Position numbers and translations under genes: made by a program | The notes under the pieces: generated by a model | What the model saw: the letters and a program-made list of their open reading frames with translations, nothing else | What the model was told of the DNA's origin: nothing | Databases searched by the model: none | From: UBA1723 sp045642085 | GTDB lineage: Bacteria; Bacteroidota; Bacteroidia; Bacteroidales; Paludibacteraceae | NCBI GenBank assembly: GCA_045642085.1 | Contig: JAZUIF010000087.1 | Location: forward strand, 1-23,981 | Length of the DNA stretch: 23,981 nt | Reading direction: 5' to 3' | Shown here: piece after piece, positions 14,550-22,306 of the stretch | Layout: each line of letters begins with the position of its first letter | How positions within the stretch are numbered: position 1 is the stretch's first letter

Positions 14550-15383
14550 ATGAATATGAAACACATAATTTCATTTATTCTATCGATGGTCTTGTCGGTA
14601 GGATATGTTTTTTCTCAGGTTACATATGTTGACACTCCTGTGTTCAAGGTAGGTGAGAAAGCATCTTATGGAATATATTTCAATCTTGGATTCATCTCCA
14701 TGAAGGCCGGAATGGTCCATTTTGAGGTAGGAGAAGCTGTTGTTAGAGGGGAGGATTGCTACAAGCTTACAGTTAATGGCTATACTCAGGGAATGTTTGA
14801 GAAATTCTATGTGGTGAGAGATACTTTCACTTCATACCTAAGCAAAAAGACACTTCAGCCAGTCTATTATCATGATGGCAAGCATGAAGATAGCTATTGG
14901 AGTTATTCCACATACATGTATACAGATAATGGGCAATCCGATAGTTTGCATGTGAATTTTGAGTATGCAAAGCGAAAAGGCACTTCAAATACAGAATTCA
15001 ATATAAGCAAGAAGGCTTGTGATTTAGTTTCTACCTGCTATAAGATTCGCAATATAGATGTTTCGTCAATGTCGAGAGGCGACGTAGCGGGATTCTCACT
15101 CCTTTTTGAAGATATCGTATATGAATTAGGTTTGAAATTTGTCGGAAAAGAGACAGTCAAACTTAAGAACGGAAGTAAATATAAAGCAACAGTATTTGTT
15201 CCTTCCCTTATCAAAGGAAATTTGTTTAAGAATGACGAAGACTTGAAAGTTTACGTCGCAGACGATGAAAACCATTACCCAGTGTATGTGGAGGCGAGTT
15301 TGAAGATGGGTAAGGCAGTAGCGTCGCTTGAAAGTATTTCAGGGACAAAATACGAGCAAACGGGCATAAAGAAGAAAAAATAA
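14550..15383 (+). CDS. DUF3108 periplasmic protein
   Basis: From the ATG at 14550 this is a 278-aa protein with a Sec signal peptide (MNMKHIISFILSMVLSVGYV, cleavage probable near FSQ at residues 21-23). The open frame extends upstream to 14484, but that extension only translates the intergenic palindrome and would bury the signal sequence. The mature part (VFKVGEKASYGIYFNLGFISMKAG, shown here in pieces: VGEKASYGIYF, then NLGFISMKAG) matches the DUF3108 family (PF11306), whose role is unknown. The C-terminus is Lys-rich (TGIKKKK). It follows lepB after 82 bp containing a repeat and precedes the response regulator by 65 bp, so it may be co-transcribed with either. Confidence 0.82.
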   Translation: MNMKHIISFILSMVLSVGYVFSQVTYVDTPVFKVGEKASYGIYFNLGFISMKAGMVHFEVGEAVVRGEDCYKLTVNGYTQGMFEKFYVVRDTFTSYLSKKTLQPVYYHDGKHEDSYWSYSTYMYTDNGQSDSLHVNFEYAKRKGTSNTEFNISKKACDLVSTCYKIRNIDVSSMSRGDVAGFSLLFEDIVYELGLKFVGKETVKLKNGSKYKATVFVPSLIKGNLFKNDEDLKVYVADDENHYPVYVEASLKMGKAVASLESISGTKYEQTGIKKKK

Positions 15384-15448
15384 TAAGATGCCGATCATGA
15401 AAACCACTAGACTATCTGATTTAAGAAAATAAGGATTTAATATATAGG

Positions 15449-16639
15449 ATGGCAAAAATTTTAGTAGTAGACGATGAGAGAAGTATCCGAAATTCAATGA
15501 AGGAAGTTCTTGAATTTGAAGGACACGTAGTGACTCTCGCAGAAGACGGAGAAAACGGACTAAAAGCGGTGGAAAACGAGCAGTTCGATCTTGTGTTTTC
15601 GGATATCAAGATGCCGAAGATGGATGGAATCGAGCTATTAGCGAAGATGAGACAGTTGCAGCCGTCGACAAAAATGATTTTGATTTCAGGACACGGCACC
15701 ATAGAGACTGCCGTGCAGTGTATGCGCAACGGAGCTTTCGACTTCATAGAGAAGCCGATGAACCTAAACCGTCTGCTTCAGGCGGTGAAGGAAGCGATGT
15801 CTAGCGATAGTCCAGAGGGAAGCAATCTTCGTGCCACAATTTCGAATGGTGTGAAGAAAGCGACTGGAAGTGTGCCTGACGAACGAGAAATGGTTGGACA
15901 GAGTCAGCAGATCAACCATCTTCGTGCGTTGATTGATAGAGTCGCACCAACTGATGCCAGAGTTCTCATTACAGGTGAGAACGGAACAGGTAAGGAGGTT
16001 GTCGCTCATCAGTTGTATTCAAAGAGTGGAAGAGCCAGCAAACCTTTCATAGAGGTCAATTGTGCGGCAATACCGTCGGAGTTGATAGAAAGTGAACTTT
16101 TCGGACATGAGAAGGGAGCCTTCACGTCGGCATTGAAGCAGAGAATAGGAAAATTTGAGCAGGCCGACGGCGGTACTCTGTTCCTAGATGAGATTGGCGA
16201 TATGAGTTTGGCTGCGCAGACTAAGGTTTTGCGTGTGCTTCAGGAAGGAGTGTTGACACGTGTTGGTGGAGACAAAGCAATAAAAGTAGATGTAAGAGTG
16301 ATTGCCGCTACCAACAAGAATCTAAGACAAGAGATTGAGAAAGGAAACTTCAGAGAAGACCTTTATCATCGTTTGAGCGTCATTCCATTGTGTGTTCCGC
16401 CATTGAGAGAGCGCAAGGATGACATTCCATTGCTTGTGGATCATTTCATAAGCAAGTATGATATGGCAACGGGTCAGAAACATACATTTGAAAAGGCAGC
16501 GATGACACATCTGCAGTCTTTTGAGTGGAAAGGAAACATACGTGAATTGAAGAATGTGGTCGAGCGACTTGCAATCTTGTGTAATGACAAGATTACAGAG
16601 GAGGATGTGAAGAACTACGCAAGACCTGTCTTTTTGTAG
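15449..16639 (+). CDS. Sigma-54-type response regulator without DNA-binding domain
   Basis: This 396-aa NtrC-family protein has a receiver domain (about 3-115) with acidic pair D8/D9, phospho-acceptor D52 (SDIKMP) and K102. A sigma-54 AAA+ domain (about 146-380) follows, with Walker A GENGTGK at 176-182 and Walker B LFLDEIGD at 244-251. The sigma-54 contact loop reads GAFTSA (223-228) instead of GAFTGA. The protein stops at VKNYARPVFL, just after the AAA lid, so the usual C-terminal Fis-type helix-turn-helix is absent. Short homologues without this domain are known in Bacteroidetes, so the absence is probably ancestral. No histidine kinase is adjacent. The stop codon TAG lies in the GTAGAGACG edge of a palindromic repeat. 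Confidence 0.92.
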   Translation: MAKILVVDDERSIRNSMKEVLEFEGHVVTLAEDGENGLKAVENEQFDLVFSDIKMPKMDGIELLAKMRQLQPSTKMILISGHGTIETAVQCMRNGAFDFIEKPMNLNRLLQAVKEAMSSDSPEGSNLRATISNGVKKATGSVPDEREMVGQSQQINHLRALIDRVAPTDARVLITGENGTGKEVVAHQLYSKSGRASKPFIEVNCAAIPSELIESELFGHEKGAFTSALKQRIGKFEQADGGTLFLDEIGDMSLAAQTKVLRVLQEGVLTRVGGDKAIKVDVRVIAATNKNLRQEIEKGNFREDLYHRLSVIPLCVPPLRERKDDIPLLVDHFISKYDMATGQKHTFEKAAMTHLQSFEWKGNIRELKNVVERLAILCNDKITEEDVKNYARPVFL

Positions 16640-16659
16640 AGACGTATAGACATGCGTCT
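16636..16659 (+). repeat. GTAGAGACG-family element overlapping a stop codon
   Basis: GTAGAGACG at 16636-16644 is followed by CGTCT at 16655-16659, forming a short inverted repeat with arms AGACG/CGTCT. The first TAG is the stop codon of the response-regulator gene. The right part is shared with the terminator hairpin that follows. Confidence 0.55.
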
Positions 16660-16683
16660 GATAAGAAAGGACGCATGTTTTTT
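16650..16683 (+). terminator. Intrinsic terminator after the response regulator
   Basis: A 9-bp perfect stem, ACATGCGTC (16650-16658) with GACGCATGT (16670-16678), has an 11-nt loop and is followed by a run of T to 16683. It ends the dapB-to-regulator direction of transcription before the cellobiose cluster. Confidence 0.8.
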
Positions 16684-16723
16684 GCGTATAAATAGTGTTG
16701 TTTGACATTTTCACGTTGTTTTT

Positions 16724-16750
16724 ATGCTTATTCATAATGTTAATGAGCAT
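16724..16750. promoter_or_regulatory. Candidate operator upstream of cellobiose phosphorylase
   Basis: ATGCTTATT (16724-16732) and AATGAGCAT (16742-16750) form an inverted repeat with eight of nine pairs and a 9-nt spacer. It ends 8 bp upstream of the -7 box, so it covers the -33 region. Its position suits a sugar-responsive dimeric regulator; the regulator is not in the window. Confidence 0.45.
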
Positions 16751-16758
16751 AAAGTTTT

Positions 16759-16766
16759 TATTTTTG
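16759..16766 (+). promoter_or_regulatory. -7 box for the cellobiose phosphorylase operon
   Basis: TATTTTTG matches TAnnTTTG exactly and lies 73 nt upstream of the GH94 ATG. The leader is AT-rich, with an A-rich stretch just before the start, typical of strongly translated Bacteroidetes genes. Confidence 0.6.
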
Positions 16767-16839
16767 TATGCCCAAAATTGGATTTTTGATCTTGAAATTG
16801 GGTGGAAATTAGAAAATTTAAAAATTAATATAATTAAAC

Positions 16840-19326
16840 ATGGATTTTGGACATTTTGACGATGCGAACCGTGAGTTCGTCATCACCAATCCCGCAACCC
16901 CATTCCCTTGGATCAACTACCTTGGAAATGAGGATTTTTTTGGTTTGATCTCAAACACAGCCGGAGGTTATAATTTCTACAAGGACGCTAAGTTCCGTCG
17001 TATCACACGTTACCGTTACAACGGTGTTCCTATGGATAACGGTGGTCGTTACTTCTACATCAACGACAACGGTACAGTATGGAACCCAGGTTGGAAGCCT
17101 TGCAAGACTCCGCTAGATTCTTACGAGTGCCGCCACGGTATGAACTATACTCGTATCACTGGTTCAAAGAACGGTATCGAGGCATCAGTATTGTTCTTCG
17201 TTCCATTGAAGACATGGGCTGAGGTTCAGAAGGTGACTTTGAAGAATACAACTACTTATGCAAAGAAGATCAAGTTGTTCTCATTCGCTGAGTGGTGTTT
17301 GTGGAATGCAGCTACAGATATGGAGAACTTCCAGCGTAACTGGTCTACAGGTGAGGTTGAGATCGACGGTAGCGTAATCTACCACAAGACAGAGTACAAG
17401 GAGCGTCGTGATCACTACGCATACTACGCAGTAACAAATGCAAAGATCGACGGTTACGATACAGATCGTGAGTCGTTCATCGGTCTATACAACGAGTTCG
17501 CTGATCCTCAGTGTGTAATGGCTGGTAAGCCAGGTAACTCATTGGCACACGGATGGTCTCCTATCGCTTCTCACTACATCGAGGTTGAGCTTCAGCCAGG
17601 TGAAAGCAAGGACTACATCTTCGTTCTTGGTTATGTTGAGAACAAGCAGGAGGAGAAGTTCTGCAAGGAGGATTTGGCACGTAAGAAGAGCGGTGAGTTG
17701 ATCACTTCACAGGCATCAGACGTTACATTCGTAAATAAGAAGAAGGCTCAGGAGCTTATCAAGAGATTCTCTACAGTAGCTGCAGTAGACGCTGCATTCG
17801 CAGAGTTGGCTAACATGTGGGATATCCTTCTTGACAAGTACGTTGTTAAGTCAGAGGATGACAAGCTTAACCGTATGGTTAACATCTGGAGCCAGTACCA
17901 GTGTATGATCACATTCAACTTCTCTCGTTCAGCTTCATTCTTCGAGAGCGGTGTTGGTCGTGGTATGGGATTCCGTGACTCTAACCAGGACTTGGTTGGT
18001 TTCGTACACCAGATTCCTTCACGTGCTCGCGAGCGTATAATTGATATCGCATCTACACAGTTCCCTGACGGAGGTTGCTACCACCAGTACCAGCCACTTA
18101 CTAAGCACGGTAACAATGATATCGGTGGTGGATTCAACGATGACCCATGCTGGTTGATCTTCGGTACTGCCGCATACGTTAAGGAGTCAGGAGACTTCTC
18201 TATCCTTAAGGAGCCAGTTCCATTTGATAACAAGCCAGGTACAGAGGTTTCATTGTTCGAGCACTTGAAGATCTCTTTCAACCACGTTGTTAACAACCTT
18301 GGACCTCACATGTTGCCACTAATCGGTCGTGCTGACTGGAACGACTGTTTGAACTTGAACTGTTTCTCTTGGGATCCAAACGAGTCATTCCAGACAACAG
18401 AGAACAACTCAGTAGGTTCAAAGGCAGAGTCTTTGATGATCGCAGGTTTGTTCGTAGTTACTGGTAAGGACTATGTAGAGCTATGTAAGGAGATCGGTGA
18501 GACTGCAGAGGCAGAGCGCGCACAGAAGTGCATCGACTCAATGGTTGAGGCAGTTAAGAAGCACGGTTGGGACGGAGAGTGGTACCTACGTGCATACGAC
18601 TTCTACGGTAACAAGATCGGATCTAACGAGTGTGAGGAAGGAAAGATCTTCATCGAGTCTCAGGGATTCTGTACAATGGCAGGTATCGGACTTGAGGAAG
18701 GTATGGTTGATAAGGCTATCGACTCATGTAAGAAGTATCTTGACTGTGAGCACGGTATGGTACTTAACAACCCTGCTTACACTACATACCATGTTGAGAT
18801 GGGTGAGATTTCTTCATACCCAGCTGGATACAAGGAGAACGCAGGTATCTTCTGTCACAACAACCCATGGGTTATCATCGGTGAGACAGTTGCTTCTCGT
18901 GGTAACGATGCTTGGGAGTTGTTCCGCAAGATCGCTCCTATGTACTTGAAGGATCAGGCACTTCACAAGGTAGAGCCATACGTAAACTGCCAGATGGTTG
19001 CAGGTAAGGATGCTGCTAAGCCAGGTGAGGGTAAGAACTCATGGTTGACAGGTACAGCTGCTTGGATGTGGTTGACAGTTTCTCAGTACTTGCTAGGTAT
19101 CAAGCCTTCATACAAGGGATTGGAGATCAACCCATGTCTTCCATCAGACATGAAGCCTTACACTGTAACTCGTAAGTTCCGTGATGCTGACTACGTAATC
19201 AGTGTAGTGCCTAATGGTACACAGAAGGGTGTTAAGAAGGTGATTGTTAACGGTAAGGAGATTGCTGGTAACATCGTTCCTATGCAGCCTGCTGGTTCAA
19301 AGACTATTGTTGAGGTAGAGATGTAA
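16840..19326 (+). CDS. Cellobiose phosphorylase (GH94)
   Basis: This 828-aa protein is the usual length for cellobiose phosphorylases. These enzymes convert cellobiose plus phosphate to glucose-1-phosphate and glucose in the cytoplasm, saving one ATP. There is no signal peptide. The N-terminal beta-sandwich region (about 1-290) opens FGHFDDANREFVI, typical of the family. The (alpha/alpha)6 catalytic domain carries the sugar-binding GRGMGFRDSNQD at 373-384 and RADWNDCLN at 497-505. The catalytic aspartate lies in the latter (D499 or D502). The C-terminal TGTAAWMW and GLEINPCLP segments are also typical. Codon use is extremely biased (AAG, GAG, CGT, GGT, AAC), more than in any neighbour, which suggests very high expression. 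A related specificity such as another beta-glucoside phosphorylase is possible but less likely. Confidence 0.94.
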   Translation: MDFGHFDDANREFVITNPATPFPWINYLGNEDFFGLISNTAGGYNFYKDAKFRRITRYRYNGVPMDNGGRYFYINDNGTVWNPGWKPCKTPLDSYECRHGMNYTRITGSKNGIEASVLFFVPLKTWAEVQKVTLKNTTTYAKKIKLFSFAEWCLWNAATDMENFQRNWSTGEVEIDGSVIYHKTEYKERRDHYAYYAVTNAKIDGYDTDRESFIGLYNEFADPQCVMAGKPGNSLAHGWSPIASHYIEVELQPGESKDYIFVLGYVENKQEEKFCKEDLARKKSGELITSQASDVTFVNKKKAQELIKRFSTVAAVDAAFAELANMWDILLDKYVVKSEDDKLNRMVNIWSQYQCMITFNFSRSASFFESGVGRGMGFRDSNQDLVGFVHQIPSRARERIIDIASTQFPDGGCYHQYQPLTKHGNNDIGGGFNDDPCWLIFGTAAYVKESGDFSILKEPVPFDNKPGTEVSLFEHLKISFNHVVNNLGPHMLPLIGRADWNDCLNLNCFSWDPNESFQTTENNSVGSKAESLMIAGLFVVTGKDYVELCKEIGETAEAERAQKCIDSMVEAVKKHGWDGEWYLRAYDFYGNKIGSNECEEGKIFIESQGFCTMAGIGLEEGMVDKAIDSCKKYLDCEHGMVLNNPAYTTYHVEMGEISSYPAGYKENAGIFCHNNPWVIIGETVASRGNDAWELFRKIAPMYLKDQALHKVEPYVNCQMVAGKDAAKPGEGKNSWLTGTAAWMWLTVSQYLLGIKPSYKGLEINPCLPSDMKPYTVTRKFRDADYVISVVPNGTQKGVKKVIVNGKEIAGNIVPMQPAGSKTIVEVEM

Positions 19327-19340
19327 TACATCTTCATAAG

Positions 19341-19373
19341 AATAAGGGGAGTGGTTTTCAGACTCCCCTTATT
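19341..19373 (+). terminator. Intra-cluster hairpin (terminator or attenuator) after GH94
   Basis: A perfect 12-bp stem, AATAAGGGGAGT (19341-19352) with its complement at 19362-19373, has a 9-nt loop. The following tract, TCTATATTTAG, is only moderately T-rich. No promoter is evident before the next gene at 19406, so the hairpin may allow partial read-through, or may stabilise the GH94 mRNA 3' end. Confidence 0.7.
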
Positions 19374-19405
19374 TCTATATTTAGTCATTCATAAAAGGAA
19401 AGGAT

Positions 19406-20581
19406 ATGAGAAGACTGATACTAGGTTTAGCATTAATAGCTGCTTTCATGATGTCTAGTTGTGGACAGAAAGCAGGTGAAAAAGTATCCGAAATAGAGGT
19501 AGACACTATTCCACCATTGCAGAAGCATGGTGCATTGCAGGTGAAGGGTCTGCAGCTATGTGATAAAGAAGGAAATCCTGTACAGTTGGCAGGATTGAGC
19601 ACTATGGGCTATCAGTGGTTTGGCCAGTGCTATACAAAAGAGTCTATCACTCAGATGGTGAAAGACTGGCATATTAGCATACTTCGTTTGGCGATGTATG
19701 TAGAGGAGGGAGGCTACAACTATAAGCCGGAAATTAGAGAAGAGATGTGCAATCTAATTGATATCTGTGAAGAACTAGGTATCTATTGTATTATGGATTG
19801 GCATATTCTTACTCCAGGTAACCCTCTAGACCCTAAATATTCGAAAGCAGAGGATTTCTTTAGATATATGGCAAAGCGTAATGCCAACAAGCAGAATGTG
19901 TTGTATGAGATCTGTAATGAGCCAAACGGTTCATCAGTGACATGGGATACAATTGCCATTTATGCCAACAAGATTATTCCTATCATTCATGCTCCGTATG
20001 ACAGCATAGGAGCTCCACATCCAATTGTTGTGGTCGGTACACCACAATGGTGCCAGTTGGTAGACGCCTGCATCAAAGAGGGTAGATACCAGGGTAACGG
20101 AAAGGATTTGGACGCATACTTACCAGATCGTGATGCACGTTTGAAGTATGACAATGTGATGTACTCTTTCCATTTCTACGCTGCCACTCACAACGAGGGC
20201 TTTGAGAAAGATGGAAAGCCTCATTACTACGATATGTATTCTTATTTGTACGATGTGTTAGGACGTCTTCCTGTATTCTGCACAGAGTTTGGATGTGTGG
20301 AGTCGTGGGGTGGCGGCGACGAGGATTTCGATCGTACAGACAAGTGGTTGCATATGTTGTCTGGAAACAACGCAGGAAAGCAGAGAGTAAGTTTCTGCAA
20401 CTGGAGCTTCTGTGACAAAGATGAGACAGCCTCAATTTTGCAGCCAGGCTCATGTGTGGCAAACGAGTGGGACAACCGTACTCCTGCAGGAGAATACTTG
20501 AAGCGAGTATTGAATGTTGTCAACTGTGGAGTTCATGACACAACAGTCTTGAAGAAATCCAATATTTATATCAAATATTAA
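19406..20581 (+). CDS. GH5-family endoglucanase lipoprotein
   Basis: This 391-aa protein has a lipoprotein signal (MRRLILGLALIAAFMMSSC) with C19 in the lipobox. The GH5 barrel contains the motif RLAMYVEEGGY near residues 94-104 and DWH at 131-133. The acid/base is E172 (YEICNEP) and the nucleophile E294 (VFCTEFG). It resembles GH5 cellulases (subfamily 2-like), which cut internal beta-1,4-glucan bonds. It is probably anchored in an envelope membrane and releases cello-oligosaccharides for the adjacent transporter. There is no carbohydrate-binding module. Translation is supported by an unusually good RBS, AAAGGAAAGG, just before the ATG. It lies 79 nt after GH94, beyond a hairpin, and 33 nt before the symporter gene. 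Confidence 0.92.
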   Translation: MRRLILGLALIAAFMMSSCGQKAGEKVSEIEVDTIPPLQKHGALQVKGLQLCDKEGNPVQLAGLSTMGYQWFGQCYTKESITQMVKDWHISILRLAMYVEEGGYNYKPEIREEMCNLIDICEELGIYCIMDWHILTPGNPLDPKYSKAEDFFRYMAKRNANKQNVLYEICNEPNGSSVTWDTIAIYANKIIPIIHAPYDSIGAPHPIVVVGTPQWCQLVDACIKEGRYQGNGKDLDAYLPDRDARLKYDNVMYSFHFYAATHNEGFEKDGKPHYYDMYSYLYDVLGRLPVFCTEFGCVESWGGGDEDFDRTDKWLHMLSGNNAGKQRVSFCNWSFCDKDETASILQPGSCVANEWDNRTPAGEYLKRVLNVVNCGVHDTTVLKKSNIYIKY

Positions 20582-20614
20582 AATAATTAAATCTAAATAA
20601 AAACACAGATTATC

Positions 20615-22069
20615 ATGGCGTTAATTGATCAAAACAATCACAAGTTGTCCATACTAGAAAAGTGTGCGTATGGAGCTGGTGATATGGCATGCAATCTATT
20701 TTGGGGATTGATATGTATCGCTTCCGCCTTTTATACTGAATATTTCGGTTTGGAAGCTGGTGTAGTAGCAACAATGATGTTGGTAGTGGCATGTATTGAT
20801 ATTGCGTTCGACGTAGTTATCGGAGCTATCGCTGACAGACATAAGAGCAAGTGGGGACGTTTCCGTCCTTGGATTCTATTTGGTGTTGTACCATTCTGTA
20901 TCATCGGTATTGTTACATTTACAACTCCAGAGTTCGACACAACAGCAAAGACAGTCTACGCATATATCACATTCTTGGCAATGCGTTTGATGTATTCAGT
21001 CGTTAATGTGCCTTACGGTGCGTTGATGGGAGTAATGAGTGCAGACTCAGACGAGCGTGATAAGGTGTCGGCATTCCGTAACATTGGTGCTCAGATCGGA
21101 TGTATGGTAAGCTACGGTTTCGTGTTTACAATCGTTCGTTTCATCATGGACTCAATGCAGGTTAACGGACAGAAGGCATTCTCAACAACAGCTATCATCT
21201 ATGCTACAGCAGCATTCATTCTTTTGATGATCACATTCTTGTTTACAAGAGAGCGTGTAGAGCCAGTTGCTCAGGAGCAGTCTAATTTGTCTCAGGACCT
21301 TAAGGATTTGGGAGCAAACAAGCCATGGATTACATTGACAATTGCAAATATCGCAATGTTGTTCTTCGTATTCGTACACAATGGATTGATCGCATACTAT
21401 GCAAAGTATTATCTAGCCGACAGCTACGATACAGTTAACGATGTTGCTGTATTCAACGCTACATTGTTCGGATTCCAGCTTAACTGGGAGACAATCTCAA
21501 CTATCCTATTGAGTATGGGTTCTATCCTTACAATTATCGGTACAATGCTTATCCGTCCAATCGCATCTAAGTTTGGTAAGAAGCCAACATGGATCGGTTG
21601 CTTCATTCTAGCATCAGTATGTTCAATCATGTTGTTGTTCATCGACCGTACAAACATTGGTATGGTATTGTTGTTCAACCTATTGTTCTCTTTGACTATC
21701 GGACCTTCAGGTTACATGGTATGGAGTATGTACGCTGACGTTGCTGACAACGCAGAGGTAGAGACTGGTCGTCGTGCTACAGGTTTGATCTATTCTTCAG
21801 CTACAATGGCTCAGAAGCTAGGTCAGGCAGTTGCTAACTCTCTTCCTATCTACTGTTTGGCTGCAGTTGGTTTCGTAGCTAATACACAGCTTTCTGCTGA
21901 TACAATCGATTCAATCAAGACAATCTATACACTAGCTCCAGTAGTAGGAGGTGTGATCGGTATTGGAGCATTGTTCTTCTATACAATTGATGAGGACAAG
22001 GTTAAGGCTAATTCAGAGGAGCTTGCTAGAAGAAAGGCAAACGAATCTAATAGTGTAGTGGCTGAGTAA
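20615..22069 (+). CDS. GPH-family sugar:cation symporter (copy 1)
   Basis: This 484-aa, roughly 12-span major-facilitator protein belongs to the glycoside-pentoside-hexuronide:cation symporter family (TC 2.A.2), which includes MelB. In the second helix D62 and D66 are four residues apart, as in the MelB cation site. The signature loop DRHKSKWGRFRPW (74-86) follows. A conserved VNVPYGAL segment and ADVADNAEVETGRRATG near the C-terminal half are also typical. The likely substrate is cellobiose or a short beta-glucoside, judged from the GH5 and GH94 neighbours. It starts 33 nt after the GH5 stop and ends at a strong terminator. Codon bias is moderately strong in the middle and C-terminal parts. 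Confidence 0.92.
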   Translation: MALIDQNNHKLSILEKCAYGAGDMACNLFWGLICIASAFYTEYFGLEAGVVATMMLVVACIDIAFDVVIGAIADRHKSKWGRFRPWILFGVVPFCIIGIVTFTTPEFDTTAKTVYAYITFLAMRLMYSVVNVPYGALMGVMSADSDERDKVSAFRNIGAQIGCMVSYGFVFTIVRFIMDSMQVNGQKAFSTTAIIYATAAFILLMITFLFTRERVEPVAQEQSNLSQDLKDLGANKPWITLTIANIAMLFFVFVHNGLIAYYAKYYLADSYDTVNDVAVFNATLFGFQLNWETISTILLSMGSILTIIGTMLIRPIASKFGKKPTWIGCFILASVCSIMLLFIDRTNIGMVLLFNLLFSLTIGPSGYMVWSMYADVADNAEVETGRRATGLIYSSATMAQKLGQAVANSLPIYCLAAVGFVANTQLSADTIDSIKTIYTLAPVVGGVIGIGALFFYTIDEDKVKANSEELARRKANESNSVVAE

Positions 22070-22090
22070 TCTTATAGCTCAATGATATTT

Positions 22091-22122
22091 AGGAGACGCG
22101 AGAAATCGCGTCTCTTTTTTTT
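22091..22122 (+). terminator. Terminator with GAAA tetraloop after symporter 1
   Basis: GAGACGCGA (22093-22101) and TCGCGTCTC (22106-22114) form a perfect 9-bp stem closed by a GAAA loop, extended by a G-T and an A-T pair. Eight T residues follow (22115-22122). This is a textbook intrinsic terminator. Confidence 0.9.
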
Positions 22123-22199
22123 GTCTCATTTAAAAGTTAATTTAAGAATATTTAGATTTTTTTAAGATTGTTTTGAGAACTATATGTTGTTGTTTTTTG

Positions 22200-22207
22200 T
22201 AGTTTCG
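22200..22207 (+). promoter_or_regulatory. Possible -7 box for symporter 2
   Basis: TAGTTTCG matches TAnnTTTG at all but one position. A TTTG at 22172-22175 could be a -33 element, with wide spacing. The leader to the ATG at 22307 would be about 95 nt. It includes TTGATGAA twice, 10 bp apart (22213-22220 and 22223-22230). Confidence 0.35.
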
Positions 22208-22306
22208 CAGTGTTGATGAAATTTGATGAATTTGTATAGTCCAAGGTCGTAAAAGACATGATAACTTATATGAAGAAAAAATCTTAAATCTTAAAACACA
22301 TACATT

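Noticed and set aside
16640..16839. A lost helix-turn-helix segment of the sigma-54 regulator
   Set aside because: The region holds a terminator, a palindrome and a promoter, with no Fis-like coding sequence; short homologues suggest the absence is ancestral.
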